Below the pieces are notes generated by a model that searched no databases, was not told the origin of the DNA, and worked only from the letters and a program-made list of their open reading frames with translations. Source: Pararge aegeria (lineage: Eukaryota > Arthropoda > Insecta > Lepidoptera > Nymphalidae). From it: DNA of 64,000 nt. The stretch covers positions 565,501-629,500 of the forward strand of contig NC_053204.1 in the NCBI RefSeq assembly GCF_905163445.1, written 5' to 3'. Numbering within the stretch: the stretch's first letter is position 1; each line of letters starts with the position of its first letter. Shown in pieces: positions 42,085-52,744 of this stretch. A program made the translations under genes and the position numbers.

Positions 42085-42290
42085 CCGCAGGCTTCATTCT
42101 GCCGCGAAGCAACATTGTCGCAATACTGTGTTCCAGTCTGGAGGGCGTGGTTGCCGGTGTAATCACAGGTACATGCTGCTACGCCCCCAATTGTTGGACA
42201 CAGAGTGGCATGTTGCAGGTCGTGTTCCCGCCATGATCTTTGAAGTATTGATATGTTTATAGGCGATTGATTTTCACTTAACAGCAGGTG
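42085..42290 (-). repeat. repeat E, minus strand
   Basis: GCATTGTCGCAATACTGTG-like sequence, GCCGGTGTAATCACAGGTAC, CAATTGTTGGACACAGAGTG and GCATGTTGCAGGTCGTGTTC are the reverse of the block at 35395-35580. Confidence 0.6.
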
Positions 42291-42351
42291 GTCAGTCTGA
42301 GGGCAGTCTGTCAATTAATACTATAAAAATCAGGCATCCCGTAGGCCCTCA

Positions 42352-42390
42352 CCACTGAGCTATTACGATATGGTGGTGATAGCTCAGTGG
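42352..42390. repeat. inverted 12-bp SINE-head motif
   Basis: CCACTGAGCTAT at 42352-42363 faces ATAGCTCAGTGG at 42379-42390. Each is a box-A-like tRNA D-arm motif, so two SINE heads appear to point away from one another. Confidence 0.8.
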
Positions 42391-42654
42391 CTAAAGCTTT
42401 AGCCTGTCTTCCTCAAACATATCAGATTTCTTTAACGTTATAGGAAAACATCGTAAAGAAATCTTCTTGCCTCATAGTTCTCAAGAATGTACTCATAAGC
42501 GCGTGAAGTCTTCTTATAATATAAAAATATTTACGGTTCAACTCAGATGTGGGCAAAGGCCTCCTCAATTTTCCTCCAGAAACTCTTTTTTGTGGCTAAG
42601 CGTGTTCATAGTTCCCCAAGGCCATCAGACTCTTTCAGATTTTCCGACTACTTC

Positions 42655-42935
42655 GAGAAGTGGTGAGCGCAGTGGTCTTAAGTTGGAGGTTTGATTCATT
42701 AAATGAAATTTTGGTATTTACAATTTCTTAAATATCTCTGGTCTTGCGCAAGGCTTTGGCGCAGGCAAGTCACCACCCTACAGACGAAGACGTGTTGCTA
42801 AGCGATTTAGGAAACCGTCTAAAGGTATGGGTTTAATATAACTGGTTAGACTAACAGATTAGCTCGCTACCATCTTAGACTGCATTATGCTTCACAACCA
42901 GGAGAGATTGCAGTCAAGAATTTACTTGTAAGAGT
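42655..42935 (+). mobile_element. SINE-B copy 3 with full 3' end
   Basis: Head AAGTGGTGAGCGCAGTGG, then TTAAGTTGGAGG; body AATATCTCTGGTCTTGCGC; 3' end CTACCATCTTAGACTGCATT, AGGAGAGATTGCAGTCAAG and ACTTGTA, as in the CR1/Jockey-type LINE. Confidence 0.75.
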
Positions 42936-42939
42936 ATGA

Positions 42940-43529
42940 ATGAATTAATAAATAAACTTTTATTCTTACATAAAATAGAAAACAAAAATAAAATAAAAAT
43001 GATTTGTAGTTGAATAATAAAAAAAAAACTAAAAGTCCGATGAGACGGTAGATTCGACACGACCAGAAAGAGATTATGCGCAGAACTGACAGCTTAGCGG
43101 GCTTTCCTAGCGTGAGAGTGAATCACCGCCATTTGGAAAAATTCAGCCTGCTTGGTTGGCTGGCTGGTGGTCTAAGATATTTTTGATGGGAAATCCCAAT
43201 ATCATTGATTCAAGTTGTAACAAACATGTACTAACATACAACGGTATTGTTGAGCCGGTAGTGAAGTCGTATCAAAGGGGGAATGTTTCCACATTATTAT
43301 GTCGCAGTGAGCAGGTAGCCGGCTGTTGTCAACGCGCTCTTATGGACGGGCTAACTTCAACAATAGTTCGGCGATGGCATAAAACGTAAGCGGAGCGATT
43401 TTATTCAAATTTATTTATTTCACTATTCTAATGACATTGTCTGCCTGGAAAGTAACATCGCTAAGAAGCGATAAAATCACCAAGCTCGTTTTTTTCGGTA
43501 ATTTTATTTGGAGTAAAAAAAATTTAGGT
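42940..43529. other. mostly unrecognised
   Basis: A piece at 43430-43490 (TGTCTGCCTGGAAAGTAAC, AAGAAGCGATAAAATCACC) resembles the LINE 3' repeat at 4165-4345. The 77-codon ORF at 43156-43389 carries no recognisable domain. Confidence 0.4.
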
Positions 43530-43808
43530 ATTATGAAAATTAAGCTTAATTAACTACTACTATACTTCGCGAAAAGTATTCGCGTGGTTGAAATACCATC
43601 AACACGTACGAAGCGTTTTGCTTCTTCCTTTCTGATCCGCACCGCAAAGGCCTGGAATGCCCTCCCATCTTCCGTCTTCCCTGATACCTATAATCTGGGT
43701 ACCTTCAAATCAAGAGTGAATAGGCATCTTCTAGGCAAGCGCGCTTCATCTTAGGCTGCATCATCATTTACCATCAGGTGTGATTGCAGTCAAGCACTTG
43801 TCTATATA

Positions 43809-43842
<34 letters not shown>

Positions 43843-44024
43843 AGGAGAATCTGTATAGTGTAATTCTTATAGAATACACTAAACAGATCTTTAGCTATGT
43901 ACTCTCTAAGCAGGTTTTGCTCCGAAACCAACAACAATTATAATATATTGTAAAGTCAACATCTCCTGAGGATGCTCCTGCTTTTCGCGGAGTGTAGCAA
44001 ATTTACTTAATTTTCTTAATATAT
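43530..44024. mobile_element. inverted-repeat element, copy A, split by a LINE
   Basis: Left arm ATTATGAAAATTAAGCTTAA to CTTCGCGAAAAG. The right arm ends near 44024 and, reversed, reads AAGAAAATTAAGTAAATTTG to CTCCGCGAAAAGCAGGAG. The LINE copy at 43584-43840 sits exactly at the inner edge of the left arm. Copy B at 56659-56924 is uninterrupted. Confidence 0.75.
43584..43840 (+). mobile_element. CR1/Jockey-type LINE, 3' end copy 3
   Basis: Matches 1312-1540 of copy 1 at nearly every base and ends in about 28 A residues (43813-43840). The long pure poly-A points to a recent insertion. Confidence 0.92.
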
Positions 44025-44218
44025 AATGAAATTCCGCAAATTACCACCCTAAGCCCCACTATTTCAAGCGCCTAATTCTTGTTTGTAGTGACTTTACCAC
44101 CAAAAGCATATTTTTGTTAGAACGCTCTTACGGTTTTGTACAAATTCCTTTGGAACCGTTTTTTACTGGCTCTTACTCTCAACAGCAAAAATGATGTTGA
44201 TTGGCTTTTTCAGGGTGT

Positions 44219-44880
44219 AAATAATAATAATAATAATAATATTCTCTTTATTAAGACAACTAAGGTCCAACTTTGTTAGTAATACATCTTAAACGACTAT
44301 GTTAGTATTAATTGATTACATTAGATTAAAGAATAAATTCAATATAATTTGCTTCACCGTACAAGCACCGACATGAAGTGTTGCAAGATAGGTGAATCAA
44401 ACTTTCCCGCTAACATATTCAGGATACTGTTTGAGCTCGACCGCAACCTTGTCAGGAGGGATGCCGTCTTTTTCCTTATAATGGCGTAAAAATCATCGAT
44501 TCGCTCCTGAGCGAACATCCCAGACGCTGAACAGAACCTCGGCAAACCCAACAGTATCCTAAACCCATTATTATACTGTACACGTAATGTGTTCCGTGCC
44601 CTTTGAGTATATTTAACCCACAGGCCTCCCGTGTAGAAGGTTTGACAATAGGCCTTAAACAACGTTACTTTCACTTCCTTGCTACATCGAGCGAACCTGC
44701 GGGCCAACATGTTACATTTGACAGCCAGAGATCTACGTTCTCGTTCTATGTCGACGTGATCCTTAAGGTCCTCCGTTAAATAATGGCCCAAATATTTAAA
44801 TTGGGTCACACGATTAAGTACAGCCCCTTTGAGTGTTATAATTGGCTCGTAAAGGAAGGAAAACATTCTTTTGAATTTAT
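44219..44880 (-). mobile_element. LINE with (TAA)n tail, copy 1, 5'-truncated
   Basis: The minus-strand 3' end is a (TTA)n tail at 44223-44244 as written on the plus strand (AATAATAATAATAAT). The element includes the RT C-terminal ORF at 44354-44866. A related copy in the same orientation is at 60832-61110. Confidence 0.75.
44354..44866 (-). pseudogene. non-LTR RT C-terminal fragment, 170 codons
   Basis: Open from end to end, with FKYLGHYLTEDLKDH near residue 23, then RCSKEVKVTLFKAYCQTFYT, LLGLPRFCSASGMF and ILNMLAGKFDSPILQHF. This is the thumb and C-terminal region after the catalytic YxDD, which is missing, so the fragment is inactive. Confidence 0.75.
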
Positions 44881-45500
44881 AACATTAGTTAGGATTTGCA
44901 GCTCATGCCTTGTACCACAACATGTCCCGTATAAGTTCGGTGCAACAAAAGAAGTCGGTTTATTTCATTCGGACGGTGGCGGCGCTGCCGCGCGGATTGC
45001 AGCGTTCAGCCAGCTAATGTAGTTAGCAGTTCTGAACCTCCGATGCACCCCATTATATAGATCTACAAGACTAGAGCCGTGTCTTGTTAAAAACTTTAAC
45101 TCGGACCATTTGAACTTTAAACCATTTAAGCCGGTGTACTCTTTCCACTTCTGTTATAGCATGTTCCCGTGGCTCTGCCGCCAAACTTTGGCAGCTACTT
45201 AATTGCTGTCACTTCCGATTGGCTGGCGTTCTTGTTGTGGCTTCTCCCCGGCCGGCCGAAGTTGGGATACGGGTCTCAGGCCTTCTTACATGCCTCGAAA
45301 TTCCCGGGCATTATACTTTATAGGGCGGGAAAAGTTGTACTTTTCACGAAGAAGCTGTAAATGTCAGCAAATGTGACGCTTTAAATGGGGACAGAATTCC
45401 CGTAGTTCGTTGTCTAGCCAGTAAAGTGGTAATACAAGTCAGTCGTGCAGATGGACTTTTTTGGCATCGTCATAAATTTTGGTACTTCTAGTTCCTAGTA
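44881..45500. other. no recognised feature
   Basis: GC-richer than its surroundings at 44940-45010 and 45160-45310. A 79-codon ORF at 44783-45022 mostly runs opposite the LINE. No domain seen. Confidence 0.35.
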
Positions 45501-45697
45501 TGGCCTCTCTGGTTCAGTGGTGAGCGCTGTCCCATAAGTGGGAGGTCCGGTGTTCCATCCACTGCAGAGTCAATTTGTGGAGTAATTTAGGAATTTTTCA
45601 GCTCTTATCTGTTTGGAGGCCGTGGCTAGTTGCCATCCTACTGAACAAGTCGCCAATCGACACGGCGCTCACCTCTGAACCAGAGAGGTCGTCATAA
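45501..45697 (+). mobile_element. SINE-B with an inverted second head
   Basis: The left head CCTCTCTGGTTCAGTGGTGA at 45504 is mirrored at 45661-45688, where the reverse complement reads CCTCTCTGGTTCAGAGGTGA. The body between is short (TTTGGAGGCCGTGGCTAGTT). The result is a fold-back SINE. Confidence 0.7.
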
Positions 45698-45778
45698 ACA
45701 TTTGTTTATTTATAAATCTTGTTAGTACGGCAGGGCCACTTGCACTAGCTAAAGGGAAGACATTATTTATAGATGGAG

Positions 45779-46016
45779 GACGGGCGGCTGGCGCAGTGGG
45801 CAACGACCCTGCTTTGGGAGTCCAAGGCCGTGGGTTCGATCCCCTCAACTCAAAAATGTGAATGTTTTTCGGTAACTGTATATTTGTGTATTATTAAATT
45901 CATAAAAATATTCATCAGCTATCTTAGTACCCATAACACAATCTACGCTTACTTTGGGACTAGATGGCGATGTGTGCGTTGTCGTAGTATGTTTATTTTA
46001 TTTATTTATTAAACAT
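45779..46016 (+). mobile_element. SINE-A copy 4, full length
   Basis: The best reference copy. Box A is TGGCGCAGTGGG and box B GTGGGTTCGATCCC. The body has GTACCCATAACACAATC, and the tail CTAGATGGCGATGTGTGCG then TTTATTTATTAAA. Confidence 0.88.
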
Positions 46017-46048
46017 TATACAAGGCATTACAATATAGTGTACTATAG

Positions 46049-46049
<1 letters not shown>

Positions 46050-46083
<34 letters not shown>
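46050..46083. repeat. (AT)n microsatellite
   Basis: About 17 uninterrupted AT units next to the tail of SINE-A and the start of a Helitron-like copy. Confidence 0.97.
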
Positions 46084-46084
<1 letters not shown>

Positions 46085-46097
46085 TATGAAAATCCCT

Positions 46098-46345
46098 ACT
46101 AATTCCTACTCCCTACTAATATTATAAATGTCAATGTAAGTTTGTTTGTTACGCTTTCACGCAAAAACTACTTAACCGATCCTCATGAAACTTTGTACAC
46201 ATATTCTTGGAAGTTTTAGAAGTAAAATAAGATACCTTTTTATCCCGACATTAAGCTCGGTTCCTTTAGGAGAGGGGGGTGAAAGTGATTTAAATCATTA
46301 TTTTTGTACTATAGAGGTTATAATATGTCTTTCATTTTTCACATA
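46098..46345 (+). mobile_element. Lep1/Helitron-like 5' part
   Basis: Starts CTACTAATATTATAAATG, then CGCTTTCACGCAAAAACTAC, GATCCTCATGAAACTTTG and TTTTATCCCGACATTAAG. The 3' end is absent. Confidence 0.65.
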
Positions 46346-46364
46346 ATTTTTAGCTGGTCCATCT

Positions 46365-46535
46365 GACCTCCAGGGAGTTGAATCCTAAGCAACCTAATCA
46401 AAGTTTGGTTGGATATATCAAGAGATAATATCTATAGCAGCGCTTGAACACGTATCTCAGGAAGGCCTTCTGCACTTTTTCTAAAACAATCCGCATTTTT
46501 TTATACGGGTGCCAGACGCTACTAGTAGAGCATAA
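46365..46535 (-). mobile_element. LINE RT fragment
   Basis: The minus strand reads SVWHPYKKMRIVLEKVQKAF, then LRYVFKRCYRYYLLIYPTKL, one stop, then LGCLGFNSLEVR. This is the region after the catalytic core of a CR1/Jockey-type RT. It is short and inactive. Confidence 0.7.
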
Positions 46536-46539
46536 TATA

Positions 46540-47751
46540 ATAACTTTATTAATAAAGGATTATATATTTATTATTTGTAACCAAACATGACGACTAAACG
46601 CGACCCGACTGAGAAGATGAATAGACACAATAACTTATTTATAAACTATTAATGCGAAAAGTTTGTGAGCTTCGCTAAAATGTCATTATTCCCCGACTGT
46701 AGGTGCTTTAGTATTGCTGCAGACTTTGTTGTACATGTTTGTCTGTGTTAAAGCAGTTCGCGAGGGAAGCAGCTGCGAACAGCTCCTAGCGTTTATAAAG
46801 CCCTGGTATTTATTCTACGAGAGATGCAACAATAGTTACCACAATCCTTTCTCATATTATAATTGGCAAAGTGTGTTTGTTTGTCTATACGTTGTTTTGA
46901 CCTTCCTTTACGCCTTAATTAAGCAACCAATAAACTTGGCATAGAAATAGTGTAAATAACGGAGAGTAACATAGGCTAATTTTTATCCCAGAAAACAAAC
47001 GGTTATAATTTTTATTTATTTATTAGGGACAACAGACAGTCATGCTCACAAATAACAAAAAAGACAACTAAAAATAAAATAGCATTAGCACAAGAGCCAC
47101 ATCATTGTCCACGAATTACTAAACTGATATTAAAAGAAAATAGGGCTACATAAAAATTTTAAAAGAGATTACAGTTATAATGCAAACTAACTAACTACTT
47201 AATACGACTTATTATTTAATTTTTTTTTTCTCTCTGTTGTCATGGGATTTGTGAAAAATCGTAATAAACGCAGATGAAGAACGAAAGCAACACTAGTTAT
47301 TTATTACTAATGTGGCGACCCAGCAATGAGTCCGATATTGAATAAAATAAAATAAATAAAAACAGTACTATCAATTCTAACTTTATAAATTCCAAAAGTG
47401 TCTGTCCGTTTATTTGTTCCTTATTTTTGGTTTCACCTTTTAACCAATTCTTAACGAAATTCGTCGCAGTTACAGGTTCTATCCAGAACACGAAATTTAT
47501 GTCCCGCAAAATCAATATACATAAATATAATACTTGGATGATATTTAACTTGATTAGCTCATTTATATAGTTACAAGCTCTTAACCGTGACTTCAGCCGC
47601 TTAACTTCAGTAATTAAAGTATCCCACTTACTGGGGTTTTCTGTCAAAGAATTCCATGTGCTATACCGAAGTTCGTGTACGCACTTCCGTGCCTAGGAGA
47701 GCACGCTAAGCCATCGATCCAGGTTATTATTACTGACTTGAGATGATAGTC
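46540..47751. other. no recognised feature
   Basis: AT-rich. The minus-strand ORF of 116 codons at 47297-47647 is rich in Leu, Ile and Phe and shows no domain. The phrase GTGGCGACCCAGCAATGAG at 47312 resembles element ends I have seen in moths, but I cannot name it. Confidence 0.35.
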
Positions 47752-47850
47752 GATAAAGTTCACCAACCCGCAACCTCAGAGTGGTGGGTTTATGCTGTAA
47801 GACACTCTATTTTGTGAGAGAGTAGGCCCGCGTCCAGCATTGCGACGTTA
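47752..47850 (+). repeat. repeat I copy
   Basis: AAGTTCACCAACCCGCAACC, then GTGGTGGGTTTATGCTGTAA and GTAGGCCCGCGTCCAGCATT, matching 32770-32885. Confidence 0.5.
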
Positions 47851-48440
47851 ATTGACGTAAATTACTTTCATATAGCCTCTGTTGATGCTTGAACTGACAG
47901 CCAACACCTTTGCATTCATGAGCTACGGGCATTATTGGAGCAAATTGAAACAAAGCGGGTACAATGTCGAGCATTAAAATTGATCGCTTCATATCAACTG
48001 CATAAGAATAAAACTTTTTCCAATATTGTATAATAAATCCAATTTAAAAACTCCTTTATAACCGCACAAAACTTACTAAAAATACATTTATGGAAAATTC
48101 TCCCGATAAAACGAATAATTTATAAAATACAGAACCGCTCGGCGCACATTCAGCTGACGTCGCCACACTCGCGACATTCGCTTCACAATGTTTTCAGACA
48201 AAAACAGGCGCTACCTTTAAACATTCCATAAAACATATTATGAAGGATTTAATCTGTGTGACATAAAAATACAAAAGCGAACATAAAGAGATAATTGTCT
48301 GGTTCGCGTTGATAACAAATTAATTTTTGCCTAATGTTTATTGTAAAGTGTTTAATTCGGTTTTATACAAGATTCGTCCGTGGGGAAGAGCAGCATTCAG
48401 GCCGATGCACCCTAACAATTTCTCTTAGGAGGTATTGTTA

Positions 48441-48720
48441 GCCGATGGCTAATGTTGGGGGTATCTCCGCGCGTCCCTTCAATCTCCGGCGCAGCGGATG
48501 GATCCAGGGGATATATGGTCCCGGGAGGTGGTCGGCCCGGGCGGGAATCGGACTGGAAGTCGGCGGAGTGGGCGGCAAGTTCCTTACTGCTGGAGTGAGG
48601 AGGTGGGCCTCCTCATACCTCCGGAACCATGGACCGTCCATGTATGAAACTAGTGGAGGAGTGGAGGCTCATACCTCCGAAACTAAGAACCGTCCGTCAA
48701 TGAGACTGGCGGAAGTACTA
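48441..48720 (-). repeat. GC-rich repeat with an internal tandem duplication
   Basis: A block starting CTCATACCTCCGGAACCATG at 48611 is repeated imperfectly from 48669 (CTCATACCTCCGAAACTAAG). The minus strand has an open frame of 67 codons rich in Pro. Probably a noncoding part of a LINE; the family is not certain. Confidence 0.4.
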
Positions 48721-49520
48721 CTTAACTACTTAACCCAGTCGTGGTTTTATAGAATGATGATACTACTACTACATTATAATACTACTATAATAAAAGAACT
48801 GTCGCTAATGTAAACCGACTCTAAAGTTGCTCGATTGTAAAAAATACTGTATAGCGATGCGCTTTGCAATCAAACTTTATTTTTTCCCTTTCCCAGCTTT
48901 GTCTGACACCAAAATAGTTGAACTATATTCACAAGTAAAATATTTTTTGAATTGTCAGAGAATTTTCTGCTAAATCGTAAAGTAAGTGTTTACAGAGCAC
49001 GAAATAATGGAGTAATCAAATGTGCGTTCCAAACGAAAATTCTTTTAAAGAAACTTTTGAATATTATATTCTTCAAGACTATTAGAGGGACATGTTATAC
49101 GGAAAACGAAAATGTTCCCCTGATCAATTTTGATCACGGCGATGGCCATCCCACCACCATCTCCAGGGCGATTTTCCAAGTTTTCAAAGGCATGATAGTG
49201 CTCCATTCCTTCACTCTCATAATCCGATTGGACTATCACCATTAAAAAAAAAAGTATTTTATTGTCAAATACGATGTGCAACAAATAGACCAAGAAACTG
49301 ATTGTTAAAGGTTTCCAAAAAGCACTGCAAGACTTTACTTATAGAAAATTGACATTGTAATCTTACTAAATTAATCTAAATCTAAATATATAGTTTTTTT
49401 TTTAAATTAATGATTATTATAATAATAATTATAAAAAGTAAACAGACATATCTAGTGAAGGTACCAACGGTTTTATTATATTCGAAATAACGTATTTTTA
49501 ATTTTAATTACATAATTTTT
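48721..49520. other. no recognised feature
   Basis: AT-rich. The ORFs at 48952-49245 (+) and 49045-49293 (-) overlap each other and lack domains. Confidence 0.35.
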
Positions 49521-49524
49521 ATAA

Positions 49525-49820
49525 ACACTGTTGCCCGCGTCTTCGTCTGCGTTTGATTTTGTTTTTAAACTATTCAGTATCACTAAGCCTTAAATGAGTA
49601 TAGTAGTATATATATATATAGGTATAATATGTGACTAATAAAAGACAAATAATTTGCAATAAAATAAAATTGCGTCTATAATTAACGATCTAAGCTATTT
49701 TATCTCTTAAGTTGGACCAGACTGCTCACGGTGTGCCAATTTAATTTAAAATCGGTTAAGTAGTTTAGGAGTCCATCGCGGACAAACATCGTGACAGGAG
49801 ATTTATATATATTAAGATTT
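49525..49820 (-). mobile_element. Lep1/Helitron-like copy, minus strand
   Basis: Left end ACTGTTGCCCGCGTCTTCGT, then CTGCGTTTGATTTTG. The internal AAAATCGGTTAAGTAGTTTA is reversed, and the right end has TTTATATATATTAAGAT. A short TA run lies inside. Confidence 0.65.
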
Positions 49821-49894
49821 GTAACAGCAAACTTAGGGTCCCAGGCGACCCCCATATTTGGGCTCTGAACCGTTGTTTCATCATAATCAATAGC

Positions 49895-50110
49895 CTAAGG
49901 CTATTAGACAACAGGCTCTTAGTCCACTGCTGGACAAAGAGCCTCTCCGAACGGAAGGGTTTGCCCACAATCAGCACGCTGGGTAGACAGGTTGGTTTTG
50001 GTGAACACAGTAGAGGGTAGTAGCAGCACATAGGGCGATGCCTTTCTCCGTTATATTCCCTTAGTCGGCTCGTACGACACCCATTGGAAGAGCAGGTGAG
50101 GTGAGAACTA
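49895..50110 (-). repeat. repeat F, minus strand
   Basis: TAGTCCACTGCTGGACAAAG, then CAGCACGCTGGGTAGACAGG, GTAGTAGCAGCACATAGGGC and GTCGGCTCGTACGACACCC are the reverse of the 62458-62610 copy. Confidence 0.65.
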
Positions 50111-50864
50111 TATTCTGATCGCAGATTTTATTACAAACAACCAGAAAAGTTACTGATTACAGAAGCTGTTAGTGATTAGACGTGAGGAACATGTTAAAAA
50201 GAATGAACGCATTTTACAACGTAATGACGTTCCAAAAATTAAAGCAGCACAAATTCCCGCACAAGTTTCGCAATTTCGTAACGAAATGCAAATGCTGTGT
50301 GCTCACAGAACGGGGACAGAGAATGAATTGCGAATGAACGAATTATGTTACGATGGTGCAATTTGAATGAAATGAATGAAATAGGTACGTCCTGTACATC
50401 GTGCTGAAAGTTAATTTAAACTTTTCTTTTTTATAATTTTCGTGAAATCTCGCTGCAGATGGAACAGAAAGACAAAGGGACGTTTAGCATAGTTTATAAG
50501 AGGAAGTTCCTCAACTCAATATTACAGATTAATTCTTTCAGGTTTGTGTTACTAACAGTCTCGAAAATAGCGCCAAATCATTCCGGATTGCAGCTTTATT
50601 AAAGCGATCTGGGCGACCAGTAGATATTTTGTACAAAAACATGTTTTCGTAAACTTGAAAAGGAGAATAAATTTCTATTCCAACCGTTCGAGACGTTTCT
50701 GAGAAACAAGAGAAGATAAATATAAAGATGGAGTGATTTATATAAAAAAAATTATGAATGTTTTTCAGGGAAGATAAAAAGATAAACTTGAAGTAAAGCT
50801 TTTATCTAAATACAAAATTAAAATCATTAGAACCGTTACTGAGATACAAGAAATATATGTTTAA
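50111..50864. other. no recognised feature
   Basis: AT-rich; no repeat match inside the window. Confidence 0.35.
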
Positions 50865-51033
50865 TAACAATAATAATAAAAATACAAAGAAAACAGATCG
50901 CCATCTTGTACTATAATCTCAAATTAAGCGTAGTTTGTGTTATGGGTACTAAGATGACTGATCAATATTGTTATGAATGATATACATAATTATTTATAAT
51001 GTACAGATAAACACCCAAACAATGAAAAATATT
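50865..51033 (-). mobile_element. SINE-A copy 5, head missing
   Basis: Tail and body only: ATCGCCATCTTGTACTATAA, then GTGTTATGGGTACTAAGATG and AAACACCCAAACAATG. Right of it, TTCAAATTCAAATACTTTAT at 51040 is a reversed LINE tail. Confidence 0.7.
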
Positions 51034-51064
51034 AAATAGATTCAAATTCAAATACTTTATTTGG

Positions 51065-51854
51065 ATAACTATACCTGTAGTAAGTAATATAATATATATG
51101 TTAACATTTTGTGCTTTACGCATATTTTGCCGTTCACATCGACGCATTGTCCAAATATTGAGAAAATTTAATAAAGTTTATTATAATGTTAACTATATAG
51201 ATAATAAGATAAATAAAGTTAGAAATATCGATTTGCATTATTAGATTAACTTATTGCGATCGTTTGTGACTCCGGGTATTTTTGAATAAACATTGGTGAG
51301 ATTTCGTACAAAACTCAGTCACTTCACTGATAGCAGCAGTTATTAGTGTATTATCTATGTTATACAATTTCGGCGACAACTTAATTGATACTACGGTTTA
51401 CTTTGGCGTTTAAATAGGGTCTGTTATTATTCGTTGTTGAGGAGCCTTTCGCAACACTAAATATTAATACCGGTTTTATATTTAACAACTAAGTTTTGAT
51501 TCAAAGATTAGCTTACATTTTATTTGCGCGTGTAACTTTTACGTTTTATATTAAATATACAGCGATTAATTTTCAGTTGAGATTTGAGATTATGTGAATA
51601 ATTTATATAAAACTCTGAATATCATTATATCAAAAGAATGTTATAATGTAATTATCGAAAAGATGTGATACAGTTATGTTGTTTGTGTGCTTATATATAC
51701 GTTTACTTAGCACATTTTTGACACTTGGATGATTTTGTATTTCATAATGTCCTTCACGGGTTAATAAGCTTGTGTTAATGTTAAAAATATCTTTCATTTG
51801 TTTATATATTATATTCTATGTTATGGTCCATTTTTATGATTATTTTGTTATTGT
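51065..51854. other. no recognised feature
   Basis: Strongly AT-rich. Starts with the body of a minus-strand LINE end (tail at 51040-51060) that I cannot follow further. Confidence 0.35.
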
Positions 51855-52058
51855 TTAGTCGCGAGGATTCAGTGACGACGAAGATAATGGGGCTAGCTGA
51901 AAACCAGTGATGCGCTTTTTAGTATGCAGCTATACCGAGTCAGCACCATTTCACACATTTTTTTATTTTATACTTTAAGAAATCTATGACACAAATACAA
52001 CATTTTACACAAATGTGTGACAATAAAGACGATTTTTCTTTCTTTCTTTCTTTAAATA
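51855..52058 (+). repeat. LINE 3' end with (TTTC)n tail
   Basis: CGCGAGGATTCAGTGACGAC, GGGGCTAGCTGAAAACCAG and TTCACACATTTTTTTATTTT lead to AATGTGTGACAATAAAGACG and a (TTTC)n run at 52033-52055. Typical of a LINE 3' noncoding end. Confidence 0.65.
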
Positions 52059-52059
52059 T

Positions 52060-52160
52060 CTGGGAGGGACCGTGTACGCTGGAGCTTCAAGGTACCGGAG
52101 TGGCGACCCAGTACTTAAAATGCGTTGACAGACCGATGAAGGTGACATCAATCGACAGAA
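52060..52160 (+). mobile_element. RTE-like LINE fragment, directly after the previous tail
   Basis: CTGGAGCTTCAAGGTACCGG and AGTGGCGACCCAGTACTTAA are the region coding for VLEWRP in other copies. The short 3' end of the same family (CGGAAATCCCTATATTAGAC) reappears at 52813-52848. Confidence 0.5.
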
Positions 52161-52624
52161 ACGGAACTGAACGCAAGTTGCACAATGCTAAAAACTAAAA
52201 ATAGTTTTTCTAACTGATTGAGGCTACGGTGGTCCATCTTGAGAGAGACTTTCCAACTACACGGGTGTTATAGTGTACCAGTATTTGTGAGTATTAGCAT
52301 TGCTCTTTGTGAGAAAGAATCCTCTTTCATTTCCTACATTACATGAAATTTAATGGAGAGATGAAGGAGCAGACCATATCCTCAATATAAACTCTGGGGA
52401 CCAGAAAAAAGTTGGATCTCTTCTTTAACAATTCATCTTGTATGGTTATTACTTTGTAATAACTGTACAAAACTATCATCAATAGCTTATAACAGTCCAC
52501 TGTTTTTTTCTCATTATCATGCTGCCTGGGCAGATGGTTTTGTGATCGCAGTAGATGAGAGAAGCAGCATAGACGACGCTGCGGCACGCACGCTGTTATA
52601 TGCTCTTAGTCGCTTTCCGTTATC

Positions 52625-52744
52625 CGTTACGACACCCGCTACCTCACACGCTACGATACCTGTTACGCCAACCACGACGTCATTCGCTACGACAGTCTTT
52701 ACGACACCAGCTACGACACCCGCTACGAGACTCACTACGATATC
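52625..52744. repeat. 12-bp minisatellite, ten units
   Basis: Unit CGCTACGACACC with changes, in perfect 12-nt register over 120 nt. One frame reads as repeats of Thr-Thr-Pro-Ala, which gives a mucin-like ORF at 52542-52973. That ORF also runs through an RTE tail, so it is probably not a gene. Confidence 0.9.

Noticed and set aside
41883..42314. 143-codon minus-strand ORF
   Set aside because: Its first half is repeat E, which occurs in other frames elsewhere in the window, so it is not a gene.
47297..47647. 116-codon minus-strand ORF with a hydrophobic stretch
   Set aside because: Leu/Ile/Phe-rich as AT-rich frames often are; no homologue recognised and no gene context.
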